Positions 22,023 through 34,297 are shown, numbered from the stretch's first letter. The stretch is 64,000 nucleotides of DNA from Isoetes taiwanensis (GCA_021234155.1 JAJEKV010000395.1:109750-173749), one strand, 5' to 3'. Made by a program: numbers and translations. Notes: generated from the letters alone by a model not told the origin.

Positions 22023-23070
22023 TTATGGTGCTTAGTGTGGTGGTGCATGTGGTGGTTATTGTGTTGTCTGATGATTGTGGTGTCTTGTATGCGGCATGTG
22101 GTGTGTGTAGTTGACTCTAGTACGAAATGCAATATTTAATGTTTGGAATATTATTAGAACATGGCGAATTGAGTACTCCTTTCTTGGGTGTGTGTATGCA
22201 GTCTAAAAATATTTGAGAATGATAACTAAGCGATCACGAGATACAAATTTTTGTTGAATAAAGACAATTTTTGTCGATTCAAGCCTGACTCTGTTGGAAA
22301 GTATGATATATTAAAAAAGGATCTTACAAAATTTGGCTTTACAAAATTTGGCTTTCCATTGAAAGCTCTGTGCGAGAACTAAATTTACATGCATGATTTC
22401 CTAAAACAGGAAATCTTTGGTATGGTAGCTCGAGAACTGGTGCATCCAAAATTATTGTTTTACGCACTAAAGCATCTAAGCTTTTCTGCGGTCATCCCAA
22501 TTTAATAGGATGAGGTTTGCGGTGCTTCTGCATCCCCCGGTGGTAAATCACGCAATTGCTGCCGGTAAAACCCGTTGTTGCGAGAGCAGGCGGACAAGTG
22601 GCGAGAGAACAAATATATCATTTTGCCCTTGCGGTAGCATGTAACATAAGCTCATGGACTCGTCTAAGAGCTCTCTTCATCAATCGACTCCAAGCATAGC
22701 CATTGAAGGCCCAACATCGATCACGTTGTATGCCTTTAGGTTGGATTCGAAATTAGCAAAGAAGGTGGATTTAGGCATATCCACCTTGAGAGATTGATCA
22801 CGAGCCCTGTTTAACATGTGCGAATGCCATCCTCGCTCACCCTACAATAGCCCGTAGTGATCTACGAACATCCCTCCTACCATGTTGCGGAATGAACTTG
22901 TTCAAATTGGCTGAATTGGGAATGAAACGCCAAAAATCAGGCGTAGGAGCAGGATTTAGGACCCGGATCCTTTTCTAATGATTAGAAGAGGAATGTAATT
23001 ATTATCGAGGTGTATGCAATTTCAAAAGTGTTTATGAGGCTTGAGGGCTAGGCAGATTTTTTATGTCGGC
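22023..23070. other. Intron-like non-coding part of E2
   Basis: No coding signal. Presumed intron sequence of the E2 gene between the donor at 21990 and the satellite array. Confidence 0.35.
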
Positions 23071-23074
23071 GAAA

Positions 23075-23845
23075 TAGGATAAAAGTGATGTGATGTGATG
23101 TGTGGTGTCGTGATGGTGTGGTGTGGTGTCGTGATGATGTGGTGTGGTGTGGTGTGGGTTGCGTTATGTCCATGGTGTCATGTGGGTGTGTGCATGTTAA
23201 TGTATGACATGTGTGGATTCAATTTTATTTATTCTCCCCCCTCACCCCACCACACCCCATCTATCCCACCACCATAGACTACCACCACATCTTGCGACCA
23301 CCACATTACCAACACATGCACACACATCCCACCACATCCCATGCCACACCCCTCCACCACCACCACCACCACACTCCACCACCACCCATCACACCACAAT
23401 CCACAACACCACACTACACCACCACCACTACACCCCCCCCCCCACCACACACCACCACCGACCACCACACCCCACCACCACACTCCACCACACCACATCA
23501 TACCACCACACACCACTACACACACACTACTACCACCACCCCCACCACACCACACACCACTCCACCACACTCCACCACCACCACCCCCACCACCCGCCCC
23601 ACCACCACACCACACCACACTCCACCACCACCCCCCCCACACCCCACCACCACCACACACCACTACACACACTACCACCACCACACTCCACCACCACTCC
23701 ACACTCCATCATTTGGTGTATGGTGTGTGGTGTGTGGTGGGGTGTGGTATGGTGTGTGGTAATGTACACAGCACTAAGGTGCTCGCTAAGTGAATATGAT
23801 GAGTGTGGGGCATGGTATGGTGCATGGTTTGGTGTGGTATACACA
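23075..23845. repeat. CCA/TGG microsatellite array, left copy in E2
   Basis: GTGTGG-rich DNA (23085-23180), a CCACCA-rich block (23230-23710), then GTGTGG again (23715-23840). Long His/Pro/Thr or Trp/Val/Gly open frames on both strands are by-products of the repeat. It sits in a presumed intron of the E2 gene. Confidence 0.9.
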
Positions 23846-26800
23846 TCTTAACAGTTTAGTGTTCATTTCATGCGGTGCTATTGTTCAAGAGGTTTACGGA
23901 CCAACATCGAGAAATTAAGATTAGATCTTGAGCTTTTGAGAAGCTAAAACCTGGTTTGTTGTGAAATTAAAGGACTTCAATAGTTGATGTTGCATTCATG
24001 CGTGAGGATGCAAATGCTAGTGGATGGACTCAATGGGATGAGAACCAAACATCAAAGAATTGCACTTGCACTGCGATGTTTGTAGATCACATGAACTTGG
24101 TCAATGCAGGCACACCAGCATAAAATTGCAAGTCTGAGGAAGCTTGTGGAGATCTATATTGTGTCCAAAGAGTGAATTAGATGAGTTTCACAAGAAGGCG
24201 TGCATCCTTGGAAATTGTGAGCTGTGTGGAATCAAGAAGTTTGAGACTGTCCCATGGAAGGAAGTGGCGGTAGGAAAGTGAAATGGGAGTACATTGACTA
24301 TGAAAAAGACAAGCGTCTCGAGTTACGGTAGGAGGCTTGACTCATCGGTACAATGAGACGAGAACCCAAGGAGCTTCTAGATAAATTGAAAGAGCGTCTA
24401 AAAATCTTTCCCTTTGCATAATTTCGGTACCAATGGCGGGCAAAATAGTTTAAGGAGCTTACGGAGAATCTCCCGGCGGATGCATGTCTCGGTAGTGGAT
24501 TTTGCAGAGAACTATACATTCAAGGAACAAGAGGAGGTGCGGTCGATTATTTGGGTCAATAACGATTACCATTTTGGTTCAAATAACATATCGGTATGAC
24601 TCGATTGGCGGATGAGATTATCAAGGAAACACATTACTATGTATCGGATGATAGGGAACACGATACTTTGTTAGGCAACAACTTTGCTTCATGAAGTACC
24701 ACAAATATCACGGAGCAAAAAGGAAGGGTTCCAAAGAGACATTATGTGTTTTCGGATGGTGCGACATCTCAATTCAAGGCTTCTAGACCATTTTATTTTG
24801 TGGCTAGGTACACAAAGCTAACGATGTCTATATGATGTGGAATTTTTTTGGTTTAACCCGGGAAAGGTGAACACGATGGCAAAGGCTGCTTTGAGTTGAA
24901 GAGATGGTTAAGACAAGCGCAATTAAAAATGGCTGACATAAAATTGAATAATGCTCATGAAGTGGTAGAAGTTCGAAGAGATATTTACTTGTGGAACATC
25001 CGAAGTGGATGAACACATACGAAACCGATAAGAGGAAGAATATAAAAGGTTCTTTTGGGAAGTCAAGGTGGAGGATATAGATAGAAAGAAAGCATGGGGT
25101 GCGAGAAAGGATTTTTGGACACTAGGCGGATCCATTGTGTACATGCATTCAATCACGAATCTCCATTGCGGTTGCACGAGGGAACTTTCATGCTTGCGCG
25201 GCCTCTTGCTTGGATGGCATGTGGGGCGGTTGTGTGAACAAGCACTACGTTGATGATTGGAAACTTCAAGTTATTGTACCATCCTCAATGTGCATCTTGA
25301 CATTGAGGACCGTAAATTCAGCGAGGTCCTTGTTCTCCTCCAATCCACGATGTTAGCGAGAGGCACTTAGAGTTGGTGATAATTTTCTTGTCGTTGCTCG
25401 AAAGGGAATGATGAGGGTTGAATTTTGGATTACGATGTGCACAAAACCAAAATGGATAGTGGAGAAAGACTTCCAACTCAATGGAACATGGTACCTGCCC
25501 GGTGATAGTGTCATAGAAGGTATGTATTACAAGAAGGGGCAAGATCAACCGTCGACTATGATCTTTTGCGATAAAGGCGCCTTTAGGCATAGTATTCACA
25601 ACACGGATCTCGTGCAATCGGACTTCACATGCCACCAACTAAGCGTCAAAAGCGGGTTTGTATATATTTGGATCCTTTATATGAGGAGAAAATTCTGAGA
25701 ATTTACCCAAAGTTCTTTTCGATGATGATGAAATGTAAAACCATTACGTAGTTTTGGAACTCATGTGAAGTTTTGTGCTTCAAATTTGTGAAAATGAGTT
25801 TGTCTTGATTTCTTTTGAAGATTTGAATTCTTCTAAAACACTTGATTCCTTTGTTTGTGAGATGAATTGAATATGAATTTTCATTGAAATGAATCGAGAT
25901 TACAATAACAATTATGTACATAAGAAAGATATCTGATGATTTAAGTGCGAGGTGACTCATGCACCTACATACTTCCCAATACATATGTTCCTCTCGGTTC
26001 CAGCTTTTGTTGCTTCTAATCTTAAAACTTCAAGCATGAACACTCTAACATCAACTAGATCACGGACTGAAATGTCCACAACTGCAGATTAGCCACACTT
26101 TGTCAATAACGAGTTTGGTTTGTCTGCTTTGCATTTAAGTTGACTTACTAGATCGGGCAACAATATATTCCTCCTTTCAAGTACCCCCTCACAAATTTGT
26201 GCATAAGCGAACATCTGGCAGGGAATACATGAATGACCATCGGTTTGAAGAGGCGTTCTAGAAATTTTCACAACATCGAGGTTGTAAACCTGAAATTATT
26301 GTGTCCAAGCAATTCCGGGAACACGCACTCAAAGTTTATTGTCATTGTGCCACAACAACAAAATGCAATGAGCAAGCACTAACCTCTCAATATATGCCTT
26401 ACGCCATGCAAGCCCGAGCTATCAAAGTGATATATCCCTGGTTTATATCTGCATGCGAGACACGCGTGGCTTACAATCGAAAAGCAGGTCGATTGATGTC
26501 CATCACAAGCGGGCAAAAACATGTCTTGGCACTTATCAGTTCACATGTTTCCTTATTGTTTTGTAACTATTTGTGTCCTTGGACAATGTCGAGTGAAAAA
26601 AGAGGGTCAAAGAAATGAAAGGGATGGCTCATTCCTTGGAGAATCAAGTAGTATTCCATGTATCTGCAAACATATGCATATCATCTTGCACAATCGATGA
26701 TCACAAATCGGATGAAAGTATCACCTTGAGAAGAGGAGGATCAATTGATCATTGAACCCACTGCGTGTATCGGCTTCCAAAATTTTGATGTCGGTGGAGC

Positions 26801-27010
26801 TAATCACGGCGGTTTCGGTTCCACTCGGCCACCACTTCGGATGTGTTTTGGCTTTAGATAGTGGGGACTGCGAAGCTCTATCATCTCTAGTTCTAAACAC
26901 ACACGAGAACATTTGCTCACAATCCATTCAAATATTTTAAATTGAAAAAGTACAACACATATCATAGAATTTTTTTTACTTATATTGACTTTCAAAGAGT
27001 GTTACAAGAT

Positions 27011-27630
27011 TCATTTATGAAAATACTTATCGAGCATTTTCATGCGATTCTTTGACTCTTGAGAATCAGACATGTTCCACATTTGATGTTCCTTCACATA
27101 AGTGGCACACTTTACTGCGGCCGAAGTCCCTCCAGCCATGGTTTGAGTTGCTCCAAAGGAAATTGGAATCCAACTGCCGGGAGCAAAACTATTTGGACAT
27201 ATCATTGTGTTAATTTTGGTTGGCGAGAACCCTTATATCTCTGTCATCTATCAACAATGTGTTTGTCACACTGGTATTTCCAAAATTTCTGGTACACTTT
27301 GGGCCAGATCCTTAAGGAAAATTGGCTTATTAACCACTTTTAATTTTGTGTTGATGCGGTCATCACGATTCCAAATAAAAAGAAATCTGCCCTTATATTC
27401 TGCAACAACTTTCTCATCAACAAGTCAACATTACTCTTAGCCATCTTTGGACCACAATGCAATCTCAAATTTTGAAAAACGCCATTCTAAGAACTCACGA
27501 AATCCGGGCACGAAACTGCGAACTTTTGATGGTTAAATTTACGGATGGTCACTTCCGGCTCGGCCGATCAGAGATCCTCTCTTTCAAGTCATAAAACTTG
27601 CCTAAAATCCCATTAAAATCGAACAAGGAG
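27011..27630 (-). pseudogene. FCP1/NLI-type HAD phosphatase-like gene, degenerate
   Basis: On the minus strand the order fits an FCP1-homology domain. FSLFDFNGILGKFYDL (about 27585-27625) stands at the place of the DLDGT catalytic motif, with the second Asp replaced by Asn. VPGFREFLEWRFSKFEIALW (about 27440-27520) matches the RPG..eFL..iW block. GRFLFIWNRDD and VVNKPIFLKDLAQ (about 27330-27400) match the next block. NTLLIDDRDIRVLAN (27225-27265) matches the final metal-binding DD. Family members dephosphorylate serine residues, for example in the RNA polymerase II tail. The blocks lie in different frames with stops between them, and motif I is altered, so this copy is inactive. Its presence inside E2 suggests capture or a cargo gene. 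Confidence 0.6.
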
Positions 27631-28974
27631 AATTTCAGTTAACCTCTTGGTTTTTTTTGGTTGAGGTTGTATTGGACTCGTTGAAGCGTGATGCATCTTG
27701 TCCGGGATCGGGGTTTCTTTGTCAACTTCATCACTTGCATCCGCATTTGGCTCATATTCGAGCACCAAAACTTTTACGGTGAAGGACCCCGTCTGAGAAT
27801 GAATCTCAAGGGAATTAATTTCCCCCCTAAATCAGATGCACTAGGAATCTCTTCGTGATGGCTTCGGTTGCGGTAGCATTTATCTACGCAACATAATTGA
27901 AATGAGGAAGACCCACGGAAAAAATCTGAGAAAAATAAATCATGTATGTGGCATCGGTACTTACTTGATCTTTGCATTCAATTGACTATCAAATTTCGTT
28001 TTGGAGTCTCCGCGGCGTCGGCGGTGGGATTGACTTAGGAGTATCAAATGGGGTGAATTCTAGGTACAAGGGAGGTATCTTGCGATCTCATAAGCGATCG
28101 ACGCGTGGATAAGCTGTTGGATATCCTTGGTCTCAAATTTACGCAATTCTGCAAACACTAAGTCGATGGACACATTGACAACATCAGTCTTTCACCCCTC
28201 TTTGGACTTACTTGTGTCTATTGGTTCTTGTGGTACCACTCGAACACCAAAAAAGCCAAAAGCCATGTCTCGGTCATAATGTGGGCTGGCGGGGCTGCGG
28301 CGAGGTTCTAGAGTATCGCAAAACAAATTCAAAATCAATAGAGTCTTTAGGCGAGGGTTAGAGATGATAATATTTACCTCAAATGGTGTGATAGACATGG
28401 AATGTGATCTTTGGTATTTGCATTTTGCTATCTGGCTGGCAACATTTTACCCTCCCATTTCGGACAAGCGTCCACAAAATAGACAACCTTCATCACCCTC
28501 TTCTTACGCCTCGGGAAGCATTGGAAGTCACGAGGATCTAAAGGAGTGTCATGACCACTACGCTTTCGAGAAAAAATCTCAAATCTTTGCATTGAGGGTA
28601 GCGACTCCAGTGATAAGTCTTCACATACCTTTAGCTCAATTTTAGTTTACGCTAATTCCTTATTTAATTGTTTCAGCCCAGGCAACCTTTGTACCATTTA
28701 GCTCTTCATCCTTTAGTTAAACACAACCGAACACCCTCTGTTGCTTTTCGGTTCTTTGTCATGATTGATTGCCATGCGTGCAAATCAGCTCTAATTTCGA
28801 TGCTTTATGCTCCATCAACTCAATCTTTCTTTTGATATCATTTTTCCTATCCTCGTTTTGCTTGCAATCATTGCTGCATCTATCAAACCTAGGCGATGTT
28901 GCGACCAACCATTCCTTCACAAGTCGACATAGATGCGCAAAACAAAACAATACGTATATGTCAGCCTCCTAACA

Positions 28975-29500
28975 TAGTATGCCAACCACAATCACACACC
29001 ACACAACACAAGGTAGTCTCTACACACCACCACATACCACACACCACACAACATACGATGCACAGTACACACCACACAACACGCTGTGGTGGTGGTGGTG
29101 ATGGTGGTGGTGTGGGGTGTGGTGGTGGTGGTGGTGGTGGTGGTGGTGGTGGTGGTGGTGGTGGTGGTGGTGGTGGTGGTGGTGTGTGGTGGTGGTGGTG
29201 GGTGGTGGTGGGTGGTGGTGGTGGTGGTGGGGTGTGTGGTGGTGGTGGAGTGTGGTGGTGGTGGTGGTGTGGTGGAGGTGGTGGTGGTGTGGTGGTGTGG
29301 TGGTGTGGTGGGGTGGTGGTGGTGGTGGTGGTGGTGGTGGTGGTGGTGGTGGTGGTGGTGGTGGTGGTGGTGGTGGAGTGTGGTGTGGGAGTGTGGCGGT
29401 GGGAGATGGTAGAGTGTAGTGGTGGGATATGGTGGGGTGTGGTGTGGGACATGGTGGATGCCAACAACTCACCACCACCACACATACCTCATCTATCATT
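28975..29500. repeat. TGG/CCA microsatellite array, right copy in E2
   Basis: ACCACAC-rich DNA (28980-29080), a GGTGGT block (29084-29460) and a short CCACCA tail (29468-29482). In overall order it is the inverse of the array at 23075-23845. All open frames here are repeat artefacts. Confidence 0.9.
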
Positions 29501-29903
29501 CGGCATCCATCATACGAAATGCCCCACAGATGGCATCATATAGACACAACATGACAATCCCCAACATGATGCAAAATGGTAGTAGACATACGGATTCTTG
29601 AAGTGGATTTGATGTTACCTTTTACGTGTTGATAGAAACAATCTAGATCAAGCTTGAGATTTTTTTGTTGTAACACAACTAATAATTGAACATACCTGCA
29701 ATGGCATGTTTTGGTCTCGAGAACATTGCTCTGCTTTTTTTTTTGATTGTGAGTTCGGATTGAATGTGTGGTCTAGAGGAACCTGATTTGGTTTTTCCCT
29801 ATCATCTTCATCATCCCCTGTCACTTTTTACTATTTTCCTCCTCGTCGGGTTGGATTTGCCTATGCTTTCTCTTGGGTCTAGAAGAAGGCGGCCTCTGCT
29901 TTC

Positions 29904-30230
29904 TCATGGGAGTTTTATAATAATCCAGAAGCTCTTCCAATTATGACCTCCCATTTTATATGCGGATAATAAGCCCTTTGCCCGGTTCGGGGAGCCATTC
30001 CACCCCATGTATGTGGCTTTTCCTGTAATTCTTTTGTAAATTTGCATGAACTCTTTGTATTGTTCATTGCTCGGATTCTTCAACTTTGTACAAGAAAACA
30101 TATGCCTTAATTTTTCGGTTTGAACAAAACATTTGGGGAAAATACGTAGCGATTTATTTGGAACTCTGTCACCCCAAAGCTTCTTTATATCTTCGTGGGG
30201 CACAATCTCTTGTTTGAGGAGAGATTTCAT
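29904..30230 (-). CDS. Unrecognised 108-codon frame near the right end of E2
   Basis: The frame starts MKSLLKQEIVPHEDIKKLWG at 30230 and contains CFVQTEKLRHMFSCTKLKN, a KRITGKATYMGWNGSP piece and KMGGHNWKSFW. Composition is protein-like, with basic helices and Trp/Cys residues. It lies 239 bp inside the right end of E2 and on the same strand as the FCP1-like pieces, so it may be the 5' exon of that gene or a separate element protein. I do not recognise the domain. Confidence 0.4.
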   Translation of the reverse strand: MKSLLKQEIVPHEDIKKLWGDRVPNKSLRIFPKCFVQTEKLRHMFSCTKLKNPSNEQYKEFMQIYKRITGKATYMGWNGSPNRAKGLLSAYKMGGHNWKSFWIIIKLP

Positions 30231-30468
30231 CGTGTAACCGATTGGCGTTCAATTCGACTCCATTAGGGTTCAATCGGCAAGAAGCGGCAAAAAAACAGAG
30301 AAGAGGTGATTATTTCTTAATTCAAAAAGGTGGACAATGACGTGGCATAAAATTCAAAATAACCGACGCTCATTAATTCGCACTCCCGCAATCTCCGCTT
30401 CGGTATGCACCACCCGATTCTACCCAAAGGTGGTGCCAAAATGTGGCGTCAAAATGCACGTTTTTGAT

Positions 30469-30490
30469 ACACCACAGCGTGCTTTTACCC
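30469..30490. repeat. Right terminal inverted repeat of E2
   Basis: ACACCACAGCGTGCTTTTAC plus CC, exact inverted match to 20979-21000. It is followed by the rest of the interrupted 300-bp repeat. Confidence 0.92.
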
Positions 30491-30770
30491 AAAAAAAGCC
30501 TTTAATTTGTTGCAAAGCGACATAGTCCTCACTAGTGGTCTATAGTCCTCATAGTCCTTTACTTGCCTTATAATAACAGCCGCTTAATTTTTCTTGAAGA
30601 TGTATTATTTTGCCTGGCTTAGATTAATACGATAAGTTAATATGGTATTTCTGGCCAGTACCTTGGTATTTCTAGCCATATACCATGGTATTTATGGCCA
30701 ATATACCATGGTATTTCTGGCTATATACCATGGTATTTTTGGCCAATGCTATTTGTGGCCAACACCCTCA
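30491..30770. repeat. Remainder of the third 300-bp repeat unit
   Basis: Starts with A7GCCTTTAATTTGTTGCAAA, the continuation of the unit interrupted at 20978, and ends with CCATGGTATTTCTGGC inner repeats. It proves the insertion site of E2. Confidence 0.8.
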
Positions 30771-30899
30771 TCCTTCATGAACCTGTTATATGACATGTGG
30801 GTTTCTAATATACGTGTCAGCATGTAAATCAACCAATCAATTCGCCTTTCTCTCAAAGCATGCTTAGAGACCTCTAATCTTCTCTTCATGTGGCCATGG

Positions 30900-32480
30900 T
30901 AAGACTCTATGCCAGCATTTGTCTCTTGGTTGCCGTGAGGATATATCCTTGTCGCAATTATCCAATATGTGATGTTATTGGTTTAGACCTTGTTCATATA
31001 CCTTACAACCCTCTTTCACATCTTGTACTTTTCCTTGAATTCATCCAGTTTCTCAATGCCTCTTTACGACAAGCCTCCACATAATCAATGGTCCTTCTTG
31101 GATCACATTCCACACAAGTGGCATACATGATATGCCCGAGGTTCTTAAACATTTCCCCTCTCACCTTCTCCATGGACGATAAAAACCCTATTCTATTCTT
31201 CTTATTCTTGACGCACTTCAAGAGCAGCTTCATCCAGCTTCTTCTCACATGCCAAATACACAACTGAATATTGGTTCTAGGCCACACATCCTTCAAGGCA
31301 TTGATCTCAAGTTGTGCGCCATCCACAATGAAACATGAAGGTTCCCAGGGTGGGTCCTCCCTATGTATACGGTTCTTCATTGCAACCAGCCAAGGGTGGA
31401 TATCTTCCTGGGTGGCACTAGAGGTTAGAACCCAAGCAACATGGACACCATTTCCATGCGCGTCATATACTAGCAGGGTATACAAGCTGTAACAATGATC
31501 ATTGGTCTTGAAGGTTGAGTCCATGGCTACAATATTCCCCCGTCCATGTTCCAACAAGACTTTCATTTGAAAGGGGGTGATGATGCCCAAAATAAAAGGG
31601 ACTCCATGGAGCATCCATGTGTCGTGAGAAAATATGGGACAAGTTATACAAAAATCATCCGTAGCCCGAGAATTCATCTCTGTTCTTGGGAGCATTGGGG
31701 TGCATCCTATGCTTTAAGAACCATTACTCCTCATGTTGATGATAGACTTCCTGGGAGTGGTGTTCTGGAGCAACATGGAGCTACATCAGGCCTTCTTACA
31801 CTTTGATAACCATGGAGCTACATCAGGCCTTGTTCTAAAGCATTGGGGATCCTCCATTCCATGGCAGACCATGCCTTTACTATCAACATGTCTCATCTCA
31901 TAGAATGTTACATATCTCGGGCTTCACATACAACTGCTTGGCCTGAAAATGGCACTTGCAACCTCGCCTAATACTCATTCCTCTCTCCCTCTTTGAGTAG
32001 GAAGGATCCTTCCTCTTAGCTTTAGCAATTGTAGCTCGGGATGTTTTATCTTTGATCTCATGAGTGCACTCACGTCCTCAAAGCCATAGCTGCATCAGTA
32101 GCTACAAAGAAGAAGACTACTTTAATTATTAACCTAAGCAGTAAAGAAGTCGGGCCAAACTAATTGAAACCAATTTCCTTACTAACAAACTTGTGTGTCT
32201 CAAACAATCAAATCAAATCAGACAGTCATGCAAGAAATGGCTTACTTGGTTAACTTCAAGTGTGTGCATGCTGATCAACTTTCTTCTTGGCTGATTCCTG
32301 TCCTCTCCCCCGAGATCCACGCTTCTGGAAGGTGGTATTGCATCCTGGCAAATTCTGCTCCTCGTCCACAAAATCCTGAACCCTATTGTGGGGATATAGC
32401 ATACATGTATAGAAACAGACTGGTGTGGAGTGGTGGTTTTGGCTACATAGACATGATGCTCGATCTCCCATTGCAATTGC
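30900..32480 (-). pseudogene. Mutator-like (MULE) transposase
   Basis: The best piece is a 230-codon frame, 31695-31003. VAMDSTFKTNDH holds the first catalytic Asp, FIVDGAQLEINALKDVWP the second, and LCIWHVRRSW the C..H motif after it, all diagnostic of the MULE transposase core. Upstream on the same strand lie GCKCHFQAKQLYVKPEICN and KGMVCHGME (about 31860-31960), a zinc-finger-like region as in MULE DNA-binding domains, and a basic piece KRGSRGRGQESAKKKVDQ (about 32290-32340). The blocks are separated by stops or introns. The gene belongs to the surrounding element with 330-bp ends and a 9-bp duplication. Confidence 0.75.
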
Positions 32481-32724
32481 AAATTAGAAAATAAAACAGG
32501 GACGGGATTTCAACAATGGATTTGACAAAAGCTCAATGAAAATCACAAATGCACAAAGATACCTAAAGCCTCTGAAAATGCTGCCACAAATGCTGCTCTA
32601 TTAGAAATGCTGCTCTTTCAGAACTTACCTGGTCCAACTAGGGGTCATTCTCCTCTGCCTCCATGCCTGGTCAGATCACTGGCACTCCATTGGGTCGGAA
32701 TGAAAGGAGCAGAAAAAATTGAGA

Positions 32725-33060
32725 GCAGATTTAGGAGTCCAACCATGGCCAATTCCGTTCCCCTCGCCCAGAAATACCATCTCACGCCCCGTAAAAAATG
32801 GCCCCCTCTTGAATGCACCTGCCCGAAGGTACCACGGACAACCTTGGGGCTTGTCGAAGGGGAAATACCCGAGAAAGCGGACCAATAGGTATGTTCATTG
32901 CGATTGAATTGCGGCGGTTCGGTTGGGATGCATGCCGAATGGCATGCGGGATTAATGCCTCCCATCGCATTTGGATGGGCAACAACTGATCACCCGAGTG
33001 ATGAAAATCCGATCGAGATTTGGCGAAGATAATGGGATCCGGACTCCAAATCGGGGGTTT
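32725..33060 (-). repeat. Right long inverted repeat of the Mutator-like element
   Basis: Inverted partner of 18196-18525. It ends ATCCGGACTCCAAATCGGG-GGTTT at the 9-bp target copy GGATCTTTA. Confidence 0.8.
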
Positions 33061-33640
33061 GGATCTTTAAGCGTCTTGGAAAGAACTTTAACATCTCTAG
33101 AATCAGAAGATTTAGAATGCAAATCAGCAAGCATTAAGGTATCAAAAGGTATTGATTTGGTCTACTGTTGCCAGATGGCTTTAGCCTTTACACAATCCAT
33201 GGCCTTGTCAAAAGTATAGTAAAAAAGCCGTCCTTTTAAATTTATGACAATGCCTTCAAAAGGCTTGGACAAACTATTTAAGAGCATGCATACTTTTATC
33301 CTCTCTAATAGCAACTGGAGTTGCATACAATTCATCCAGAAGATATTTCATTTGGCATCATGCTCCATAAAATCCCTATTATTAGAGAGGTGAAGAGTGT
33401 ACAATTGCTTGCGTAGAGCAAGGCAATTTTCTAGCAAGATTAGATGCATAATGATTTAGCAACATTTGGCAAATCTCACGAGTAGAAATTGCCCCTTTTA
33501 CCTAACGTGCAAGGGTATCTTCTAAAACTGGAGCAACAGTTATGGTGCCCAACATTGCTAGGCATCAATGCGCATAATAAACCGACATTGGCAATCCCAG
33601 TTACTATAGGTTGAATTCGGATAGGATTTTGTGGCGTAAT
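33061..33640 (-). mobile_element. Ty1/copia gag remnant, half B
   Basis: Minus-strand piece MLADLHSKSSDSRDVKVLSK, then TLKDP, which stops at the 9-bp target duplication and continues in half A at 18186. A further piece near 33600-33700 (YPFGDKLRHKILSEFNL) may be gag too but is uncertain. The two halves are 14.9 kb apart because of the Mutator-like insertion. Confidence 0.6.
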
Positions 33641-34194
33641 TTGTCACCAAAAGGATACGTCAATATGCTGGAGCCAGAAAACATCAAATTATTATTGATG
33701 GCCTTATATTGTGTGCAACCTAGAAGTAAGAATTATAGTGGAGAAATTCGAATAGGTATTTTAATTGGCTTTTTTGCTTGCAAAGGTCATTCTTGCACTG
33801 TGACTCACTTGAAAACAACAACATCCTGATAGATAGGCTTTTCATTCATCTCGTGAGTTTTTCTACAATGGTATAGGGTGGGTATTCGCACATCGCAGCT
33901 AACCAAAAATGAAAAAACATAGGGAATATCCGGTTATAACACATGGACCCTAAATCAAATTGTGTGCTCTCACGGATGTTGGCTAGTGTACTGTGAGAGC
34001 TTATCATAGGGATTAAAAACCCCTCCCTTTCGGGTTTACGAGGAAAAACCCTAGCGATAAAATCTCGGCAAGGGGCTTGGACAATGCAGGGCTGCTAAAC
34101 GTTCCCACAAAAAAACCCACGCTCCACGTAGAATATCGAAGTCGCGCATCACCCCTGGACTTGCACATCACCAACAGAAAAACTAATAGCAAAA
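33641..34194. other. Non-coding stretch, possible copia LTR region
   Basis: No gene. A 45-bp block at 33786-33832 (TTCTTGCACTGTGACTCACT..AAAACAACAACATCC) recurs at 34533-34577, so the DNA between them is bounded by direct repeats. I could not confirm an LTR. Confidence 0.3.
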
Positions 34195-34297
34195 AAACCT
34201 CGAAAAGCGAGGGGCTGGTCACGCGTGCCACGCGGCAAAAAACAACATTTACACCTCGAAAAAGTGAGGGGCTGGTCACGCGTGCCACGCGACAATT
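34195..34297. repeat. Two-unit direct repeat, about 60 bp
   Basis: The unit GAGGGGCTGGTCACGCGTGC followed by CACGCGRCAA, preceded by CCTCGAAAA, occurs at 34198 and 34259. Confidence 0.7.

Larger units (their letters stand above)
21251..25698 (+). pseudogene. E2 putative transposase-like protein with a giant satellite-filled intron
   Basis: First exon part: MDVNEVIVHKGISDGESEEE at 21251, a Lys/Arg-rich stretch, then a clear frame at 21480-21989 with an HTH-like piece (ISQRDLGKILGVHPRNLQKA) and TRVSPNTKNVRTRR, ending HYLEESQ at a GTTAGT donor. The next recognisable exon starts after about 23860. It contains FTDQHREI, a Cys cluster (ILGNCELCGIKKF, about 24210), FRYQWRAK.FKELTENLP (about 24420), VVDFAENYTFKEQEEV (24492-24539), HYVFSDGATSQFK (24739-24777) and GKGEHDGKGCFELKRWL (about 24860-24910). 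D, D and D/E in DFAENY, SDG..QFK and GKGEHDG match a recurrent uncharacterised protein in eukaryotic elements and could be a DDE triad. Frameshifts make this copy inactive. Confidence 0.55.
20979..30490. mobile_element. DNA transposon E2 with 22-bp terminal inverted repeats
   Basis: GGGTAAAAGCACGCTGTGGT (plus GT) at 20979-21000 is matched exactly in inverted orientation at 30469-30490. Comparison with the intact neighbouring repeat units (seven A after GTGC) indicates a 4-bp AAAA duplication: four A on the left and seven on the right. A CAAAATGTGGCGT word lies near both ends. The element is 9512 bp. It holds a plus-strand gene with Asp motifs like a DDE transposase, a minus-strand FCP1-like gene and two opposed TGG/CCA arrays. 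It lies inside the Mutator-like element. Confidence 0.85.

Noticed and set aside
23204-23851. Long His/Pro/Thr-rich and Val/Gly/Trp-rich open frames at 23.2-23.8 and 29.0-29.5 kb
   Set aside because: They are translations of CCA/TGG microsatellites, open in several frames on both strands, with no domain.
28896-28975. Short frames with Cys/His around 28.8-28.95 kb
   Set aside because: Composition is suggestive of a metal site, but the pieces are short, in several frames and next to the satellite. I could not support a gene.
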